NCBI GenBank assembly: GCA_023105745.1
Contig: JALGQZ010000009.1
Location: 17,594,564-17,658,563 of the forward strand
DNA: 64,000 bases
Source of the DNA: Austropuccinia psidii
Taxonomy: Eukaryota > Basidiomycota > Pucciniomycetes > Pucciniales > Sphaerophragmiaceae
Reading direction: 5' to 3'
In this document: positions 12,560-25,162 of the stretch, one piece after another
How the letters are laid out: every line of letters begins with the position of its first letter
How positions within the stretch are numbered: position 1 is the stretch's first letter
Notes under the pieces: model-generated
What the model was told of the DNA's origin: nothing
The model's database searches: none
Seen by the model: only the letters and a program-made list of their open reading frames with translations
Program-made: the position numbers and the translations under genes

Positions 12560-13717
12560 CTTGGAAGAACTTGGAATACTAAGAGAAATTTGAATCCTAG
12601 GTCCAGCCTGATTCATAGGAAGGGTCCAAGCTAAATTCCAAATGCAGCACCTTCTTACAGGTTTTTCTAATTTCCTCATGGTAACTGGATCAGAAATTAC
12701 CACAAAAACACTATTTTGGCAATTTGAAAAAACAATACCCTTTTTCCAACTGTTATCTATCTTCCACAGCTTTGATGAGAGATCTTTCAAATAACACACT
12801 TGTTTGAAGGGCTGAAGTGGGGCTACATAAAAATGAAACCCTCATTCCTTTATGTTACACAGCTCAAATTTTATTGGTTTTTTTCTCTTAAAACAAGAAT
12901 AATTCTATTTTACAAGAAAGTGGATATACTTTAAAGCTGTATAAATCTACAATACTCATATTAAGATTTGTCATTAATATGAAAATGTCTTAGAAATCAC
13001 TTGTGGCTCAAATTTCGAGCCCCTTTTGAGCTCTTTATCCTAACAACTGGAAACATTTTCAAGTATTTAAGTTTATGATCCCACACCAAGTGCTATTTTG
13101 GGTTGCTATACCTTACAATTGAATTATGAGGTGTCAACCCCATTGAATTGGTGTTTTGAATTTATTACTGATAGCTTGAATAATACAAGTATCCCAGATG
13201 GTCTTTTTACATCATTTTATATTCCTGAAACTTCTATTGGTAAAAATGTTCACCTTATGTGCACACAAAAGGTTGAGAAATGGTTCCAAAGCCACATTTT
13301 AGCATCTATACAGGTGTGGTTGGTTGTGGTAAGCCACAAACCAACCACATGACTGAAAGAGTTTACCCTATCAAAGGTTTAAGAGGTTATTCACCTCTAT
13401 CAACCCTGATTTTAGATAAAATGAGGCATTCCAGAATAGGAAACCCCCCATCATCTTATCAGCTTATTCCTATGTGTTTACAATGTCTTTTATAGAAGTG
13501 AACCTTAAAGTAAATTAGACATAACTATAATCATAGTTATATTTTCAATTGTTACTGTTTCCCAACAGATAATTGGGGAAAACGGGGCTAGCAAAAGACT
13601 TGTAACCACTATTTTCAAATAGAAGAGACTTTTTAATTAGCTTTTATACTATTTTCACTTGTTTTTTATAGTTCAATTTTTTAACTACTTCCTTATAGAT
13701 TCTTCATAGGCTTGAAA
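12560..13717 (+). repeat. Family-D LTR remnant
   Basis: Plus-strand similarity to the 3' part of the family-D LTRs: the TGAGGTGTCAA block near 13130, the ATACAGGTGTGGTTGG / AAGCCACAAACC block near 13310-13345, the GATAAAATGAGGC block near 13418, the ACATTAGACATAACTATAA and AGATAATTGGGGAAAA blocks near 13516-13585, and the TTATAGATTCTTCATAGG end. The 3' edge is about 13717; the left edge is uncertain. Short frames here are not conserved in the other copies. Confidence 0.65.
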
Positions 13718-15400
13718 TTATGGTATAAATGAGGAATTACTTGGAGGGGTATATTACAAGAAAACACTTTTTAATTTATGTATAACCTTTAAAACTTAAT
13801 CTTCTTGCTTAATAGAATACTCTAGGATTCTCTTCCTAATAATGCTTGATTTTCTTTAATTGATCTCCATAATAAATTGAATTCATTTGATGGTGGCAGG
13901 TTCAGAAAGTTCTATTCAACAGACTCTTATCAGACTTTTCTTGATCTTGAAAGATAGCTTAATAATACCTTAAAGAAAAAACAATATAAAGAACTAGAAA
14001 CCTGGGTGAATTTAACCAATTCCAATGACTAATAGATTGAATATTTGATGATCCACACATCAAACACAATCTGATAGCACTGCTATACTGAATTTGGAAA
14101 AAGACTAATAACATTTTTTTAATGATTTCTTTTATAATCTATTACTTTTTTTATGGTTAATAGTTCTTTTAAGTGGATGATCTTTGGGATAAAACTAATT
14201 CAAGTTCAATAAAATATCAAAATTTTGGGATAAATATTGATTAATTGATGATGTTAATAAGCTAAAATAATATTAGGTAAAAATGTTTGATAGACTGTTT
14301 CCATCAACAGGAACAGGATAGATAGGTTTTGATAATACTAATAATAAGATTTCCTTTCTTTTCTTACTCTTTAATATATGACAAGACATTTTTTATAGTT
14401 AATATTTTAGTAATCTTATAGTATAAGGTGGACCACTGTTAACTACTATTATTTATAAAGTACTAAAAACTAGGATAATACTTTATAGATGAGGGGATTC
14501 CCCTCAGATAAAATATTACAAGATCTTTTTGTTTAAGCTCACCTTTTGAAGCTTATAAGACTATCTCTTAATGATAATATTTTAGTAAATTTAAAATATA
14601 ATGTAAACCACTGTTAGCTACTATTATGTATAATAAATACCAAAATTAGGATAATACTTTGTTGATGAGGGGATTTCCATCAGATGAAATACTAAGAAGT
14701 TGATTTTTTTTAGTTGAAATCTCCTTTTGAAGTTGGGGAAAAGGCTGAAAGGGGGAGAGAAGACCTCTATTTATGGATCCTGGGCCCTACATAGGAGTGC
14801 TACAAAAAGGGTACTTAAGCTTTTTCCAATTCTCTAATTTGGGGTTTTATGATGTGACCTGTATTATGAAATAAGGCTTGGTGGTGTTAGATCATGTGAC
14901 CTGTATTTCAATTGAGTTTTTGATCTTGTGGGGACACCTTTATTTGGTTCCACAGTGATTGATTAAATTTGAGGTGAGGTGATCTTGATTCAATTGAGTC
15001 TCTGGATCCCTTATTCCCTGATGATAACTTAAGCAATTAAGTTGATGAATAATAAATGTAATTTATTACTCAGAAAGACTAAATTGATTACTAATATGTT
15101 TTGATTCCCTTGTTCACTTTCCAAGTCTGTATCATCTTTGAAATTCTGAACATGATATAGTGTCATTAGGTTCTCAAAAAGTTTTTTTGGGTTCTTTTCC
15201 TTGATATTTTATTTGAATGAAGAGAGGGGAAGGTATGGAAAAGAAACTTTTAGATGTAATGATAAATTCATGCATGGTGATGAATTGGAAAATTTATTAA
15301 AAAAATTCAGTTCATTGATTTAAGAAAATTTGGTAGAGAAATTAAAAATTAAATGTGTTCTTTAAGAGCTGAAAAATATTATTTTGTACTTAAAAACTTT
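13718..15400 (+). mobile_element. Family-C element, copy 2, decayed
   Basis: Begins with a block like GGTATAAATGAGGAATTACTTGGAGGGG, here abutting the LTR end without the usual TGTGGGAACTCC tip. It continues through the TTGATGGTGGCAGGTTCAGAAAG block (13888) and the GGGGGAGAGAAGACCTCTATTTAT block (14750), all in the order seen in copies 1 and 3. The right edge is not identifiable and ends before the LTR at 15412. No coding potential. Confidence 0.6.
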
Positions 15401-15411
15401 TTTTTGCTATC

Positions 15412-16623
15412 TGTGAGCCTTAGAGGTATTTTCATATACCCAAAAATACCACACAAAGTAAAATAAGCTATTATTAAGAAATTAATAATGTTTAAATATA
15501 AAAAGAAAGTCTGGAATTAAATTTTAATAATAAATTCATATATATATATAAAACTCAAACAAAAAATGCTGAGAAAATAGTTTTACTTGAAATAATGAAG
15601 TAAAGATAATTTTTCAATAAAAATATTAAAAAGAAAATATCTCTTGTAAAAACTTTTGTATAAATTAGGATCAATTTTTTTCCCAAAACGAATATATTAA
15701 AATTATTTCAAAATTGTATTCCTCATCAAATTTCAGGTGGGGTCACCTTGGAGTAAAATTTCTTTACCTTAACTTGAGGTTTAAGTATTTTATGTATGAA
15801 AACCTGAATATCCACAAAATATGATTTTAATTCACATCAAATTTGGTTCTAGCCATAAGTATCTATATTAAAATTGGTGTATGATGTTTAGCTTAAAGGT
15901 TATGAGGAATTGAAGTATTTTCAATTGAAATGTCAAAATTTGCACATGTATTACACAAGTGAGCTTAAATTTAAATGAGGAATTGATACTTCTAGTGTTG
16001 CACAGAAATTTTTCAATTGAATTGGACATATAAATTCTTAAGTATAATACATGTTTAGGAATTAAAGAAAAAACCAATTGTAAAGATTAAATTTTAGGGA
16101 AAAAAGGAAAATTGGCTCCATGGGTGCCAGACTCCCCCAAATTCATTTCTGAGAGGTATGAGATGTCAAAATTCACACAAAATTGAATTAATTTTGGCCT
16201 GGAATTGAATTTCAGGGTGTACAACTCAATTGATAATGAGCTTTTGATACCAACCATGACAGCTTAAAACATTTTCAAGAGGATAAACCTTCCATAAAGT
16301 GTTCAAAAACTTCATAAAAACATTTTTAACTTCCAAGGTCTCTTACATAAATTCTGATGTGTTTTGGAGGCTTAAGGCCAACCACTACTATAGTAATGGC
16401 TGGTTTAAAGGCCTAAAATGGCTAAACCAGCCTTTTTGGCTCAAACCAGTATTCAATTCTTCCATAATTGGCTTTAAGTGTGTCTCCAAAGACTTATAAA
16501 AGAAAATTTTAATCTTGGAGGAAGATAATTGGTGTATATAAAATAATGTCTTCCTTGTCCCTGTTTTCTCATGATGTTAAAATATTTTACTTTGATAATT
16601 ATTTTAAACACTTTCAAATAAAT
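15412..16623 (+). repeat. Family-B LTR, first part (interrupted)
   Basis: Begins TGTGAGCCTTAGAGG and stays collinear with the solo LTR at 44949-46739, including GGTGGGGTCACC (about 15737), the TGAGGAATTGAAGTATTTT block and the TTTAAACACTTTCAA block that ends at the insertion point of a solo A LTR. The LTR resumes at 18562. Confidence 0.75.
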
Positions 16624-18556
16624 TGTGGGCTTTGAGGTATTATTTAAATACCCAAATAGGCCACAATTAACATCAAAATAAATTATGAAATATGTATAAC
16701 CCATAAGTCATACATATATCCAAAATTTATCATTTTTTATTTAATAAAATATGAATAGCTTTTTGGTGAGTAAGTAAGTCCATGTATTTAAGGGCATACT
16801 TGAATTATAAACAATAATTCACCTAGGATAGCTTAATCAATTAAATAATATTAAGTTAAATCTATGAGGTCATAATATGGAAAATACTTCAATACCACAT
16901 AAAAGAATTGTGAAAATGTTTGTTTTTCTAAATTTCATGCCAAAATAATGGGAATGTGAGAAATAATATGTTATATATACACCAATATCAGTGTTATTAA
17001 TCTTTGTGGAACTTAAAATTACATTATTATTACATAAAGGTTTTTTTTACCCATAGTGGATAGATGTCTTTAATCCTGAATTACTCTTTTTGATGTGAAA
17101 ATAGTTAAGGGGGACAAAAGACATAAAAAAGGGCAAGGGTACCCAGCTTCTGAGGCCTCTGATGCCTGGATAGCTCTAAACCTTGAGTCTGTGGCTGATC
17201 ATGGCCCAATTGATACACTAAATCCTTTTGAGAACTTTGTTACCAAGTTAAAATCCCATTAAATCATAAGAAAATAACCAATAAGCGGCTATTTTGATGT
17301 TATGAAGAGGTAATAAGCTACTCTTACTCCTGTAGCCATGTCAATTATTAATCATTTTCCATTGATAAGCCTTTAAAGAGTAATTAAAACCATTTTTGTA
17401 CTAGTTTCAATACATTTACCTCATGGAAACCAGCTACAACTGTGCTATTTGCAAATCTACATTAAAATAAGGAAAAAAAACTTCAAAAATCCATTAAAAA
17501 TACAATTCTCAATGGATATTTCTTAAACTTTCAGAACCAATGTAGAAATTAATAATACATATAAAGATCAAAATAATTATTACTTTATAGCTTAAATTCA
17601 AATTTCTACTTACAGTTCATTTTTAATGATTCCATGTGAAACACTGAATCTTCAAAAATTCCCAGAAAATACAATATGTGATGAAATTAACAATAAAATT
17701 GATAAATTTGAGAAATTAATGATCATTTAAAAATAAAAAGAAGATTTACAGTTGTTACTCCTTTATTTCTTAACCATATATGGGTTTGTAGTCACGTGAA
17801 ATGACTTAATTAAGTAATCATGATAATCTCACATGACAACATGTTATGTAACCAATTATTCAAAGAAGATTAATGGCTTCTCACTCACTAGTTCTTCAGT
17901 TTTCTCCATGAAATGCCTTTGTGATCTGTTTTTTACTTAAAAGAGGCCTTCTCTTTCTGTTTTTTCCAGATCATCTTATTATTCAATCATACTATTAGTG
18001 CCAACAAGTAAATATTAGTCAATTCTTTTCTTAGGTGTTTTAATTCTTTTAGAATAAATCAGAAAGAAATGAAATGATAGAAATATACTATTTAAAATAT
18101 CATTCAACTATTATATTGTTGTATTACTATTATAATACAATTTTGATCCTTTCAATCCACAATTAATCTGTAAAATCCCTCTACCAGCTATTTACAAGGT
18201 ATTATTGGAGTATTAGTGAGTGTTTTTATTTAATTCCTAAAGGGTTTCTCTATTAATAGTTTCCTTCAAGAGATATATTTATAATTATTCTTGAAAAGGA
18301 TTATTATACATTGAAATAATTTATATCATTTCAATTAAGAAGTTTTATTATTAAATACTTCTTTTAATTGATTCTTGTGGAAAATTACTTCTTACTGTTA
18401 TAATAACTAGTAGTGTATAATAATTGAAAGAGATAATTAAGTAATTAATTATTTGATTTTGGTTATAATAAATGTATTTATTAGATTTCATAAGAACAGT
18501 GATAGTACTGTGGATTAATAGCCATACTATCAACAGTTTCATAGACACATCTTACA
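16624..18556 (+). mobile_element. Solo family-A LTR nested in a family-B LTR
   Basis: A 1933-bp sequence from TGTGGGCTTTGAGG to CACATCTTACA. It matches the LTRs of the complete family-A element throughout, for example the CCCATAAGTCATACATATATCC block and the TTCATAGACACATCTTACA end. The family-B LTR is contiguous around it: TTTAAACACTTTCAAATAAAT on the left and CTAATCAATAAAG on the right rebuild the sequence at 46180-46210. TAAAT/CTAAT would be a decayed 5-bp target duplication. Confidence 0.8.
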
Positions 18557-18561
18557 CTAAT

Positions 18562-18880
18562 CAATAAAGAATTTAAGCCACATATTTTTAATAATTCTAA
18601 GTCTTTTAGCCACATGAAAAAAAAACATTAAAATAATTTTTTGTAATTTTTTATAATCATTTTACCCTTTAAACACCCCAAAAGTGAATCAAAGTATCCA
18701 TCATCTCAGTATGGATGAGGCAAATTCACCCCTAAATTTCTTTCCAATTTCAAGAATATAGATACTCAATAATAAATAATGGAATCATTTCAAAATCTCA
18801 AAATTCTATTGATTTTATGAGGTTGTTAATTTATATATATATATTTTTTGAGATATATATAGATTTAAACCCTTACAGAG
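18562..18880 (+). repeat. Family-B LTR, second part
   Basis: Continues the LTR after the nested insertion. AATAAAGAATTTAAGCC, TTTTATAATCATTTTACCC and CCCAAAAGTGAATCAAAG match 46205-46330. Similarity is lost after about 18700; the end near CCCTTACA at 18872 is a guess. Confidence 0.5.
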
Positions 18881-21800
18881 GAAATATATGAAACAATTTT
18901 GAAGATATGAACATTATATTAAAATGGAAATACATATATTTACTTACTCTTTAGCTTAGTTACCTTAGGTATATGGATTGATTTTATTATGGCAATGAAG
19001 TCTTTGTGAAAGCTAGGTTGTGTTTAAAAACACAAAACCTCCTGTACCTGTGTTTTTTTTTCAAAAAAAAAAACAGCTTTTTATCACAAGAATTTTTATT
19101 TGAGACATTTCAGTTAATTATATTGGATGTGGTTGATTGCATATTTGGACATAATGAAGAGTCTTGATTAAATCTTGAGTTTTTTCCTATTTTTAGACTT
19201 TGTTAGCCTGGATATCCTAAAATTACCTATGGAATAAAGGGTTAATCTATAATTAGTCATTTCCACTTAACACTCCACCTTCATGATTGAAGCCAACAAT
19301 TCTGTGAGCTGAACTAATTTTATGTTTCCAATTGGAACTTTCATATAGAATTATGTATCCTGGGTTCCTGCTAAGAAATTGAGTGAAATTAAAGGTGAGT
19401 TTCTCTCATCTTATTTTTAATTTATAACTGAAATCCAGAATTTCTTGTATCTTTTTCATTTATTATTGATTTTTTTAAGAAGCTATATGTTACAAGGTAG
19501 GTGCTTTTTATTTCAGGATATTAATAGTGTTATAATTATTAGTTCATACCAGTTTTCTTCAAGTGTTATATTTTCTTAAGAATTTTTTTCTATTTTCTAT
19601 TTCAGTATTTAGCTCTGGATTAATTCAAATGGTGAAATTAAGTCATTTCAAGTAATTTTAATTGAATATTGAAGCTATTTAATTCATTTTAATAATAATT
19701 TTTGCAGAATAATATGCAAGTACTCCTTCAAAGATGTTTTTATAATTGAAGCTTAAAAATCATTAATAAAAACAAATTGAATTGGAGGTACAATAATAAT
19801 TAATTCAAAATGGATGATATTTTCTTTGTAATTTTGGATAAAGCTTTAATTATCTTAAAATTAGGAGTAAAGTATTATTATATGAGTTAAATGAAGAATT
19901 GGTTGATATTTGTCAGTTTTTATATTGAATACTAAAGAGATAATTTAATTATACCTGTGTATAAATTAATATATATCAAAGACTTACATTATTTTCACTT
20001 CAATGGGATTCTAAAAATATGAAAAGATCAATTTTCAATTCATAACCAACTATCTAATATTTTTCTATTCTCTTTCGATATGCTTCACAGGCAATATACT
20101 TTTAACAGAAGATTTGATATTCAAGCCATTTATAAACGAGTTTTTATGAAATCAATATAAATTCCATTATTTCAATACCAGCAAGAATATGAGATTATAA
20201 TTAACTTTAAATACTGAAAAACTCAACTTGAATTGCTCATATCTTATTCTTCAAAATATTTCCACAAATCTACCTTCTACTGATAGCTTGACTAGGATTA
20301 TAGGACCTAACTCTTATTTTTCGGAACCTTATTATCATCATATCAATAATATGATACACCGTATAAGATATTTTGAATAGCCTATATTAATGTTATAATT
20401 ATTTGAAAGGGATGTTATATTAATATAACTAAATAATCTTTTGCATTGATTATATAGAATTATTAATTTTTTACCCAAATTTTTGAACCACTTGTTTTTT
20501 AATGGAATTAAAATATAGATTATCTATCTAATCGTCAAAATAGCTATACATATCTTTCAATTATTACTATTCTCCACTAGTATTTTCATCATACTTGAAA
20601 GGATGAAAATCTTGATTATAAATACATATAAGATTGTTCTTTTTTAACTTCTAAATTATGTATTTATGGTCAAAATAATTAAACCAAAACAAATACTTGA
20701 ATATGAGCCCTCCATAATTCAATTTTAAAATGAATTTATTTTGAAAATATTCTTTTCAATAACAAAATTTTTTTTAAAAGAAAAGAACATAGTAATCTTT
20801 CAATCAAATAACTGCTATATATATTGAAGTAATCACTACCAATTCAAGGAATTTAGTTTTTCAAGTAACCTATCACATATTCTGATATTAATTCAATAAA
20901 TAGATCATTCCATTCTTAGTATAATAAGAGTAGAACATAATTAAGAAGATTATTAAATATCCCAATTACTTTATAAAAATGTTATTTTGTGAAAATTTCA
21001 AAATATTTTAATTGATATCTTTGAAAAGAAGGGTCACAGTATTTTTAAAAAAATATTATCGCTCCCCAAACTAAGTGTTTCATAAACAAATATTATACCA
21101 AATTCATCTTTTTCTTTTTTTAAAAAAACCTTCTCTGATATTTTTATATATTTAATCGAAGTCAATCAAGAAAATAGAACATGATTTCAAATTCTCATTT
21201 GTTAGAAAATGTGGAAATATGGCTTACTTGAATTAATTAAGAAATTGCAAGAATGCCTGGTTCCAAGAAAAATTCAAATAATTTTTTAATGTAATAAGAT
21301 TGATTGGCTTAAATACCAAATTTAATTTTTAGATCGAAACTAAATTATTTCTCAAAATTAATCTTTTATCAAATTAAAATTATTTGGAGTCCTTCAATAA
21401 TTTTGAATAAAGATAAAGTTATTTTTCATAAATTGTTTTAATAATGAACAATTTCCATTCCATTAGAAGAGGAAATAAAACTTAAAGGATGACTTGAAAA
21501 CCTTTTTGACATGAGTCCCTCTAAAATTTAGCCTTTATTGGATCAGGATGGATTTCTTATCTTAAATCATTAGAAAGGCTAAAAGGAATTAAAACAATGT
21601 GATTTTCTTTCCAAAAAAGTGGCTAAGTAGTTTTAGCACTTCAATTCAAATGTTCGGATAAATTTCATTTAATAATTTAAGTTTTCTAATTTTCCATGAG
21701 AAAATAAAGTTAGGTAACTTTAAAGTTTTAATTGATTAGGTAAATGTTATTTTATTTTATTTTTTATTCATTTCTAGAAAAAATTTATAATAATCACCTT

Positions 21801-22200
21801 ATGTATTATGTAATTCTCCGCGCAGGTATAAATTCTCACCGCAATCCTTTAAATTAAAATGTGGAAAAGAATTTTTTGGAATAAGCCAAAAAAAACTAAC
21901 AATAGCCAGCCACTTTTTAGGGTTTGAACAAGAAATCAAATTTATTGTAAATTATCAAATTCACAAACATTCATGAATAGCACAAAAAAATTAAACATAG
22001 AAGAAAAGCCCCATGAAATTATTGCTTATTTTCAAGTTTGGAAATCATGTGCTGCTTCTCATTAGCTAACAATTCCTTCATTCCTTAATAGTTAAATTTG
22101 TATTTGAGGAAGACAAATCACAATAAGGTTTTCTCCATGGATTCAGTTTTCTTTGAGACAGTCATCAGTGAAGTAAACAGATTTTTTTTCTGCCTTTTAA
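18881..22200. other. AT-rich stretch without recognised features
   Basis: No open reading frame, RNA gene, LTR edge or tandem array was recognised in these 3.3 kb. CpG is almost absent. Confidence 0.4.
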
Positions 22201-22481
22201 AATTTCAATTCAATAACGGATTGCAATCAATTATTTTTGGAAACAGATCAAATGGCATGAAAAAATAGTTTGCATTTCACTGCATAAATGTAAAGTTAGC
22301 TTCAAAAAAACGGTTCATATCTGACATCAAAGCACTGACCGACTGGCTCCATGGATCAAAATATAATAATTACAATTTAGCAGTGCACCGCGCCGCTTGG
22401 GGAGGGACTCAGATGGAACTTGGAATGTCATCTTTCAATCTTTACGTATTAGATACGTATTAGATACAGCGTCAAAGCAGG

Positions 22482-23526
22482 AGTACTGTACCTGGAAATG
22501 CACAGAATTTTGAAAAAGTCGTTTCATTTCAGCTTTACGTAGTGGAAAAGCCTAAGTGCCCGCCTTCCTCACAACTGAGTATGGGTTTCTCACTCAATCA
22601 CCTTCACCACCTTTAGCATAGATTACTGTCATCCTGAGCCTACCGCTGCAATAAGATAGCTTGCGTTGTTTATCCTAGTCGATGGTTTGTTTTATGAATA
22701 GCACCAGTAAAATTATTCAACAATATCTTGTAATAAGCTCGTAGGAGTTGTCAGTGGTTGTCATATCTAAGCGAGATACTGCCCAACATAATTGTGTGGC
22801 CCTAAAAAACTTTCAAAATATTGTAGTGATATTCTTCAGTTTCGCCATGGCAATTAGTGAGAGTAACTAGAAAGCAAGCTATTAAATCCTCTGACCTGCA
22901 TTGTGTGAAGTACAGTACTGTACAGTATAGTACAACAATGATACAAAACTGAAGAAGAAAACTAGTTCTGTATACTGCACAGAACTGCAGCAACGCCCTT
23001 ATCTTGAAGTATCAGAAGAAATATCCGCGGTAACATTCTCCGGAAAAGTGAAGAGAGCTGGAATATGATGCCAAGAGCAGACCCCTGAGGAAGCCTAGCA
23101 GTTTCTTAATTCACAGATCTATGAGCTCGCAGCTAGTAGCGCGTTCAGGTTTTCAAATGACGTTATTTGGTTCCCATTTACTGCCAAATCATCAAGCCTT
23201 CTCGGCAGTTATTTCTTCTTGCCTTGACTTTTTCTTTGTAAGTTTTTGACCTTGAGGGTTTGTTGGAATGGGAAAAATTAGGAAGGAACTGAAAACTGAA
23301 CCGAGTCCTTCTGATGTCTGTATGGCGCAATGATAGTGATAAAAGGTGGCCATAATTTAAATTAGTACAGTACGCATAAGCGAGGAGTCATAGGCGGCGC
23401 CGCTTGGTCGATGTCCCTTTGGAACTTGAGCGCCAGGCCCAAGTACAGTACACAATATTATGTATCAACATTGCTATGTATGGCATACAGTGTACTAAGT
23501 CTTGTGCACTGTACTGTACTGTGTAC
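22482..23526. repeat. Clustered AGTACAGTAC-type palindromes
   Basis: Five occurrences lie in about 1.05 kb: 22482-22491 (AGTACTGTAC); 22909-22933 (a run of overlapping GTACAGTACTGTAC units); 23364-23374; 23442-23454 (AGTACAGTACACA); and 23504-23526 (TGCACTGTACTGTACTGTG). The last two form an inverted pair. A direct repeat of ACGTATTAGAT sits nearby at 22444-22466. I saw no such sites elsewhere in the window. Confidence 0.6.
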
Positions 23527-23869
23527 TTTGCGAACGGGAAAAGGGAGCATAGTTTTTCAAGTTCTGTGGATTTCTTAGAGCCTTGCAAAGCTTCACTCGG
23601 ATTTCGTAAGGACAAAATCATTCGTGGGGGAAATGTTGCACTAATGCTCACGCCAAGGTCGACTTGATCTTTTGTGGTTCGTTTGACTATTTCACCTCAT
23701 CCAGCTTGGGTTTCAGACCGTCGGGTGGCGTTGTGGTGTAGAATATTGGCTCATCTTGGAAGTGTAGTAAGTTTTCGCCTACGCTGTCTCATGGACCATG
23801 GTTTGATTGAAAAAGCTTCAGGTCATATTGCCTGCATCTTACACGCTCCATCCACCTCCAATCCATTCT

Positions 23870-23998
23870 AGGTCTCTCGATACTCTTGCCAGACCGCCTC
23901 AGGATGGGCCAAAAAACGAGCCCACAAGCGGAACCAGAATTTATCAGTTTCATTCATTCGATTCCTCCAGACCAAAACCCCTATTCGGTGGTCCATGA
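23870..23998 (+). CDS. Possible 3' exon of an unidentified gene
   Basis: After a plausible acceptor (CATTCTAG), a frame encodes a peptide starting SLDTLARPPQDGPKNEP and ending SSRPKPLFGGP before a TGA at 23996-23998. The composition (Pro, Gly, charged residues, normal codon use with CpG codons) looks protein-like rather than random AT-rich sequence. The family is not recognised, and no 5' exon could be assigned. The opposite strand at 23690-23750 also reads as a protein-like tail (FYTTTPPDGLKPKLDEVK, then stop), so the strand of genes here is unsettled. Confidence 0.25.
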   Translation, partial: RSLDTLARPPQDGPKNEPTSGTRIYQFHSFDSSRPKPLFGGP

Positions 23999-24564
23999 TC
24001 ATCTAAGAATGCTGATTATGGTGCGTCGAATACCTCAAGTCTTCCCCAGCTGATGTTGAAATGGTGCGTTGAAGCGTACTAATTCTTCTCATTTCTCCGT
24101 ATATGCTGCCATATCAAGCCGCATGATTGGCCAAAGTGGGACGCCTTCGTCTCTGGTTTCCTATTCTTCACCTTTCTAATGTACGGTAGATTTTTTGCTC
24201 TTGCGCCGCTTGCCTACAAGCTCATCGCTTCATGCTTGGCTTATCATTGGAAGGAATGAAACTGACCTGTTCTAAACACATTTTCGTTGGAAAGAATGAA
24301 TATACAGACATGTTTTATTATATACGCCATGGTCGCTACCAAATCCTTCACCCTCGGCACTAAAACTGCCTGTGAGTTCCAGCAACAGATTCTTTGCCAA
24401 AGCTTGGCTTTTTGAACAAGCTATCGTGCCTTTGAACAGTAGGTATGTGGAAGTTTGACACCATCACCATACACTCTGTTGCGTCTTTTGTATACTCCAT
24501 ATGTGAGCCATTCCATGCTTATTCCTTTCAGAGCTAACAGCAGTTGACATCAAAAACAGTTTCA

Positions 24565-24941
24565 ATGATTGATTGGATCTTGGAGCAATCTTTTTTTGCC
24601 GGGAACCCGATAGCACCCCTCAGTGCACAGGAGTTCCTGAGCGAAATCAAGTTTACGTTTATCTTTAGCGCAAATTGGTATGGATAATATTCTTCCTTCC
24701 TAGGTCACCTCCTCTCAATTACTTCATCAAAAAAATAACTTCTTTTGCTCCATTGTCAACTTTCCATTCGCGTGTGTATTGAAACGTCTAGGTGTAAGTT
24801 CTCAAATCGAGCAGTTTTACCAAATTTTCCACATCCCTGTGGCTTGAATTACGAGCATTGACTGAAAGACTTTAGGTTTTGTTTGGGCAACTGTTTGCCA
24901 TTGTGCTTCAATCTATTGGTCTCGAAAAAGTCACGTCTTGA
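24565..24941 (+). CDS. Possible small spliced gene, unidentified
   Basis: An ATG at 24565, with an in-frame stop shortly upstream, opens a frame reading MIDWILEQSFFAGNPIAPLS and on to about 24675, where GTATGG may be a donor. A second open stretch after an acceptor-like GACTTTAG (24876-24941) reads VLFGQLFAIVLQSIGLEKVTS and ends in TGA; it is hydrophobic and could be a membrane segment. I could not find a middle exon that joins the two in phase, so they may belong to separate genes or be 5' exons of the gene at 25163. Function unknown. Confidence 0.25.
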
Positions 24942-25162
24942 CCCCCGCCGGTACAAGAAAAATTAAGCCGTTGCCTCCAAGTCTACGTTGGCTTTCGCAT
25001 TGTTTTTTCTTTTTGCCTTTGTTGATTTTTGTTGGTAGGTGATGCTTAGAGTACTACCAGCCAGATGACCAGCCCTTTCACTGAATTCTATCCCAAGAAC
25101 AGGCTTTTCGCTCCCTAACGTTATCGGGTCTTACAATTCAAAAATAGGAGTGGAAGCAGCCA

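Noticed and set aside
13098..13495. Two overlapping 70-84-codon plus frames
   Set aside because: The interval is a family-D LTR; matching LTRs do not keep these frames.
23388..23667. Two 87-codon frames on opposite strands over the same bases
   Set aside because: Fully mirrored frames through the palindromic segment; neither has splice or homology support that I can see.
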